From positions 372,001 to 436,000 of the forward strand of contig NZ_CP029190.1 of NCBI RefSeq assembly GCF_008642295.1: a DNA stretch of 64,000 nt. The letters are read 5' to 3'. Below the pieces are notes generated by a model. That model saw nothing but the letters and a program-made list of their open reading frames with translations, ran no database searches and was not told the DNA's origin. Source of the DNA: Streptomyces venezuelae (GTDB lineage Bacteria; Actinomycetota; Actinomycetes; Streptomycetales; Streptomycetaceae). Made by a program: the position numbers and the translations under genes. How positions within the stretch are numbered: the first letter of the stretch is position 1; each line of letters opens with the position of its first letter. This document shows, piece by piece, positions 60,735 to 64,000 of the stretch.

Positions 60735-63700
60735 TCAGGTGCGGTCGGGGCGCTCGGTGACCCGCAGCGTGTTCAGCAGCGGCTTCCCGAAGCCCGAGTG
60801 GGTGACGAACCGGATGTTCAGGGTCCCGTCGGTGACGGTGACCGTGTAGGTGCGGTTGACGGCCGTGTAGGTGCCCGCCTCCAGGGAGATGTCCAGCGAG
60901 GGCAGCACCTGGCTGCCTTCGGCCAGGACGTCGAAGACCCGCTTGTTCGGCTTGGTGGAGGAGAGTTCGGCGAAGCCGAGTTCCACCGTGTAGGTGCCGT
61001 TGGGCACGTTGTCGAAGCGGTACTCGTACATGCCTTCACGGGCGTTGCGGAACAGCCGCTGGTCCGCGGTGCCGGCGATGGTGCGGCCGGTGGACTTGGC
61101 GGAGGAGTTGCCCTGGTAGCCGTACGAGCCGGGGGTGTACTTGCGGTCGGCGGTCCAGCTGTCGCCGAGCGCGTCCGGGCCGGGGTAGTCGGCACCGGCA
61201 TCCAGGGCGACCTGGTAGCGCGGGACGACGACCTTGACCGGGACGGTGAGCACCGGGCTGCGGCCACTGACCGAGGTGATCTTCAGGCCGGTGGTCAGGA
61301 CCGTGCCGGGGGCCACTCCGGTGGTGTCCACCGCCAGGGTGACGGACGCCTTGCCGCCGGTCGGGATGTCACCGGAGGCGGGGGTCGCCGTCAGCCAGGC
61401 CGCGTCCTCGCTCACCTGGTACGCCGTGCCGAGGCCCGGGTTGGTGAGGTCGACGGTGCGGGTGCGCTGCTGGTCCGGGGTGACGACCAGCTCCACGCCG
61501 GCCGTGGAAGCGGTCACCCGGCCGGTGCGCAGCGAGCGGGTGAGGGCCGTGACGTCCGCCGCCTTGACCTCGACCGGGATCTGCGCGGTCTCGTACGAGG
61601 GGGCGGTCAGGGTCGCGGTGAGGGCACCGGACGGGGACTGGATGACATAGCCGCCGTCGGCCGCCGTGGTGGCGCTGACCGCGGTGTCGCCGGTGCCGAC
61701 CGTGACGGTCGCGCCGGCCACCCCGCCGCCGTCGTTGGCGTCGAGGACCCGGCCCGAGACCACGCCGCTGCGGGTGGTGCGGAAGGCGATCGACAGGCCG
61801 TCGGTGACGACGGGGGTGTTGAAGGAGTACTTGAAGGCGTCGGTGCCGGCCGGGTTCTCGACGCCGAGGGTGGCCGAGGAGCCGCCCTTGATGCCGGTGC
61901 CGCCGGTGCCCTTGTAGTGGTAGGAGACGGTGCCGTCCTCGCCGATCACGGCCGAGAAGGAGAACTTGTCGCCCTGCGCGGACCAGTGGGCGACCTCGCG
62001 CCATTCGACCACGTAACTGCGGTGCGGGGCGGTGCCGGTGACGGCGGTGAAGACGCCGGAGCCGGTGTCGGCGGCGCCGACCATCAGGTCGTCCCAGAAC
62101 GGGTACAGGGCCGCGTTGGGCGTGGTGGTGCTGGGCAGGTCGCCGTTGATGTCACCGCCGTGCGCGCCGCCGAAGCTGACGGTGCCGTTGGTGCTGATCC
62201 AGGCCTGGCTGTAGGTCTTGCCGTACAGCGGGAGCGGGAACGGCAGGTCCACCCGTTCCGTGGTGTTGTCGCCGGTCAGTGCGATCCGCCGGTCGCCCGC
62301 CTGGTACGGGCGGTCGCCGGCGGCGGCGCAGGCGTAGCCGTAGTTGTCGGTGCGGTCCGGGAGGGTGACGGCGGCGGTGGTGTCGCCGGCGACGGTGACC
62401 CGGGTGCTGCCGCCGGTGAGGCACCGGGACGGGTGGCCGGCCTGGATGTCGTACGTGCCGTGCGGGAGGGTCACCTCGAAGCGGCCCTGCGCGTCGGCGG
62501 TGGCCGTCACGGGGGTGCCGGAGACGGTGACGGCAGCGCCCGCGGCCGGGCCGGCGGACGAGGACACGGTGCCGGTGAGCCGGCCCGAGGCGGCCTGGGT
62601 GAGGGTGAAGTCCGAGGTGGCGGTGGCGCCTTCGGTGACGGTGGCCGTGGCGGTCTGCTGCCCGTAGCCGAACTTGCCGGCGGTCAGGGCGTACTCACCG
62701 ACCGAGAGGGACGGGAAGCGGTAGCTGCCGTCGGCGGCGGTGGTGGTCGTACGGTCGATCGGGCCGTCGGCGGTGACCTGCGCACCGGCCACCGGCGCGC
62801 CGCCGGACGAAACGGTTCCGGCCAGCGCGCCGAGCGCCCCGCGGGGAGCCGAGGTGACGGCCGCGAGGGCGTCGAGGCGGCCTTCGCCGAAGACGTTGTT
62901 GTCGGCGGCGTTGCCGCCGCAGGTGGTGTTGTCGGTGTCCACCGCGGTGCCGTCGAGCAGCGCCTCGGTCGCGGCGACGTCGCCTTCGAGGGCGGGGGCG
63001 GCGGACCACATCAGGGCGACGGTGGCCGCGGTGTGCGGTGAGGCCATCGAGGTGCCGGAGAAGGAGTCGTAGCCGCCGGGCACGGAGGAGCGCACGTTGA
63101 CGCCGGGGGCTGCGATGTTCGGCTTGATGCCGCCACCGGAGGCCGCGCCGCGCGAGGAGAACGAGGCGATGGCGTTGTTGATGTCGAAGGCGCCGGAGCT
63201 GTAGGAGCTCGCGTAGTCGCCGGGCGAGCCGCTGGTGGCGCAGCCGGGCCCGGAGTTGCCGTTGGAGAAGGCCGGGAAGATGCCGGCGGCCCGCCAGGTG
63301 TCGACGATCTCGCGGTACCAGGCGTCACCGCCCGGGCCGCCCCAGGAGTTGTTGACGATGTGCGGGGCGAGGTCGGGCCGGGGGTTCTGGCCGGCCGCGT
63401 CGGTCGGGGCGACGATCCACTGGCCGGAGGCGAGCAGGGAGGCCTCGGAGCAGGAGTTGGTCTCGCAGCCCTTGGCGGCGATCCACTTGGCGCCGGGGGC
63501 GACGCCGGTCTTGTTGGCGCCTCCGTCGTCGCCGACCATCGTGCCCATGGTGTGGGTGCCGTGGTCGTTGTTGTCGCAGGGGGCGCCGCCGGCGCAGACG
63601 CCGGCCGGGTCGAACCAGTTGTAGGCGTGGCTGTACGTGCCGTCGGCGGCCCGGCCGCGGTACGAGGCGGCCAGCGCCGGGTGCTGGTAGTCCACGCCGC

Positions 63701-64000
63701 TGTCGATGTTGGCGACCACGATGCCCTCGCCGCGGACGCCGAACTGCTCCCACACCTGGGGGGCGTTGATGCGGTCGATGTTCCATTCGACGGCGTCGGC
63801 CGCGGGTTCCCGCTTGCCCTCGGCGGGCTTGGGGATGGTGACCTTGTCGTCGGCGTCGATCCGGGCGACCTCGGGGCGCTGGGCCAGGGTGCCGGCGAGC
63901 TTCTCGCCGCCGACCACGCGGATCGCGTTGACGATCCAGTACGAGGTGTATTCGGCCCCGGCGCCGTCCAGGGCCTTGCGCAGGTCGGCCTGGGAGCGGT
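60735..64000 (-). CDS. Large secreted subtilase with PPC-like/CarbReg and malectin domains (5' end outside window)
   Basis: At least 1087 residues; the start is beyond base 64000. The visible N-terminus is the end of an I9 propeptide (YTSYWIVNAIRVVGGEKL). The S8 domain has Asp in VANIDSGVDYQHP, His in DHGTHTMGTMVG, and Ser in FSGTSMASPHTAA. Then come several carboxypeptidase-regulatory-like beta domains (GxVxxxGGxPVAGAxV patterns), a beta-sandwich region (SQAWISTNGTVSFGG), and a C-terminal malectin-like carbohydrate-binding domain (ALDAGADYPGPDALG...FAELSS...VFDVLAEG). An extracellular protease with glycan-binding tail. Confidence 0.92.
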   Translation of the reverse strand, partial: RSQADLRKALDGAGAEYTSYWIVNAIRVVGGEKLAGTLAQRPEVARIDADDKVTIPKPAEGKREPAADAVEWNIDRINAPQVWEQFGVRGEGIVVANIDSGVDYQHPALAASYRGRAADGTYSHAYNWFDPAGVCAGGAPCDNNDHGTHTMGTMVGDDGGANKTGVAPGAKWIAAKGCETNSCSEASLLASGQWIVAPTDAAGQNPRPDLAPHIVNNSWGGPGGDAWYREIVDTWRAAGIFPAFSNGNSGPGCATSGSPGDYASSYSSGAFDINNAIASFSSRGAASGGGIKPNIAAPGVNVRSSVPGGYDSFSGTSMASPHTAATVALMWSAAPALEGDVAATEALLDGTAVDTDNTTCGGNAADNNVFGEGRLDALAAVTSAPRGALGALAGTVSSGGAPVAGAQVTADGPIDRTTTTAADGSYRFPSLSVGEYALTAGKFGYGQQTATATVTEGATATSDFTLTQAASGRLTGTVSSSAGPAAGAAVTVSGTPVTATADAQGRFEVTLPHGTYDIQAGHPSRCLTGGSTRVTVAGDTTAAVTLPDRTDNYGYACAAAGDRPYQAGDRRIALTGDNTTERVDLPFPLPLYGKTYSQAWISTNGTVSFGGAHGGDINGDLPSTTTPNAALYPFWDDLMVGAADTGSGVFTAVTGTAPHRSYVVEWREVAHWSAQGDKFSFSAVIGEDGTVSYHYKGTGGTGIKGGSSATLGVENPAGTDAFKYSFNTPVVTDGLSIAFRTTRSGVVSGRVLDANDGGGVAGATVTVGTGDTAVSATTAADGGYVIQSPSGALTATLTAPSYETAQIPVEVKAADVTALTRSLRTGRVTASTAGVELVVTPDQQRTRTVDLTNPGLGTAYQVSEDAAWLTATPASGDIPTGGKASVTLAVDTTGVAPGTVLTTGLKITSVSGRSPVLTVPVKVVVPRYQVALDAGADYPGPDALGDSWTADRKYTPGSYGYQGNSSAKSTGRTIAGTADQRLFRNAREGMYEYRFDNVPNGTYTVELGFAELSSTKPNKRVFDVLAEGSQVLPSLDISLEAGTYTAVNRTYTVTVTDGTLNIRFVTHSGFGKPLLNTLRVTERPDRT

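Noticed and set aside
60723..63041. 772-codon plus-strand ORF opposite the large subtilase
   Set aside because: Repetitive Gly/Val/Arg shadow of a gene with clear S8 and malectin domains on the other strand.

Overview
The window is very GC-rich, with strong G/C bias at third codon positions, many GTG starts, ATGA/GTGA stop-start overlaps and several apparently leaderless promoters. Together with the gene families present (SWIM/DUF6493 pair, PASTA-less Ser/Thr kinase, NIS siderophore synthetases, many secreted subtilases and glycosidases) this points to a chromosomal segment of Streptomyces or a close relative. I saw no rRNA, tRNA, CRISPR array, phage module or replication origin.

Layout. 0-2.6 kb: end of a three-gene TRAFAC-type GTPase operon that begins outside the window. 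2.7-5.4 kb: a GCS2 carboxylate-amine ligase, then a coupled DapB-like dehydrogenase / CMD-family pair. 5.5-9.2 kb: Tat-exported cholesterol oxidase, DoxX and class III extradiol dioxygenase, divergent from a MarR regulator with two mirror-image operators. 9.2-16 kb: an FHA-flavin monooxygenase fusion divergent from a membrane Ser/Thr kinase, then a secreted GH89 alpha-N-acetylglucosaminidase. 16.2-17.9 kb: a berberine-bridge-type oxidase broken by a 215-bp MITE-like element. 17.9-22 kb: SWIM + DUF6493 pair, followed by a gene-poor 658-bp gap with a 92-bp tandem repeat. 22.6-27 kb: two divergent NIS siderophore synthetases and a methyltransferase. 27-36.5 kb: phosphotransferase, AEC permease, RpiR regulator, secreted hydrolase, DUF350, a GNAT/ATP-grasp fusion and a secreted trypsin-like protease.

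36.5-45 kb: an adenylation-domain/membrane fusion with lost catalytic motifs; an ABC exporter-VOC pair behind a MerR-type promoter; a chloramphenicol-phosphotransferase-like kinase whose stop codon lies in a perfect 56-bp palindrome shared with the convergent universal stress protein; an APC permease and a DEAD-box helicase. 45-49.5 kb: a NarL-type two-component system divergent from an MMPL transporter. 49.6-57.9 kb: a sugar-utilisation regulon (GH36 alpha-galactosidase, GPH symporter, TetR, GH1 beta-glucosidase) tied together by two near-identical operators, but split by an unrelated segment carrying a quinone oxidoreductase and a truncated MFS/AraC pair. 57.9-64 kb: an extracellular proteolysis cluster with a free-standing I9 inhibitor, two subtilases and a beta-lactamase-fold protein that has lost its SxxK motif.

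The most notable items are the operator pair joining the two glycosidase transcription units, the MITE and its palindromic relative that supplies stop codons, the FHA-monooxygenase/kinase pair, the GTPase operon, and two predicted pseudoenzymes. All functions are read from sequence motifs and remembered family features; no database search was run.
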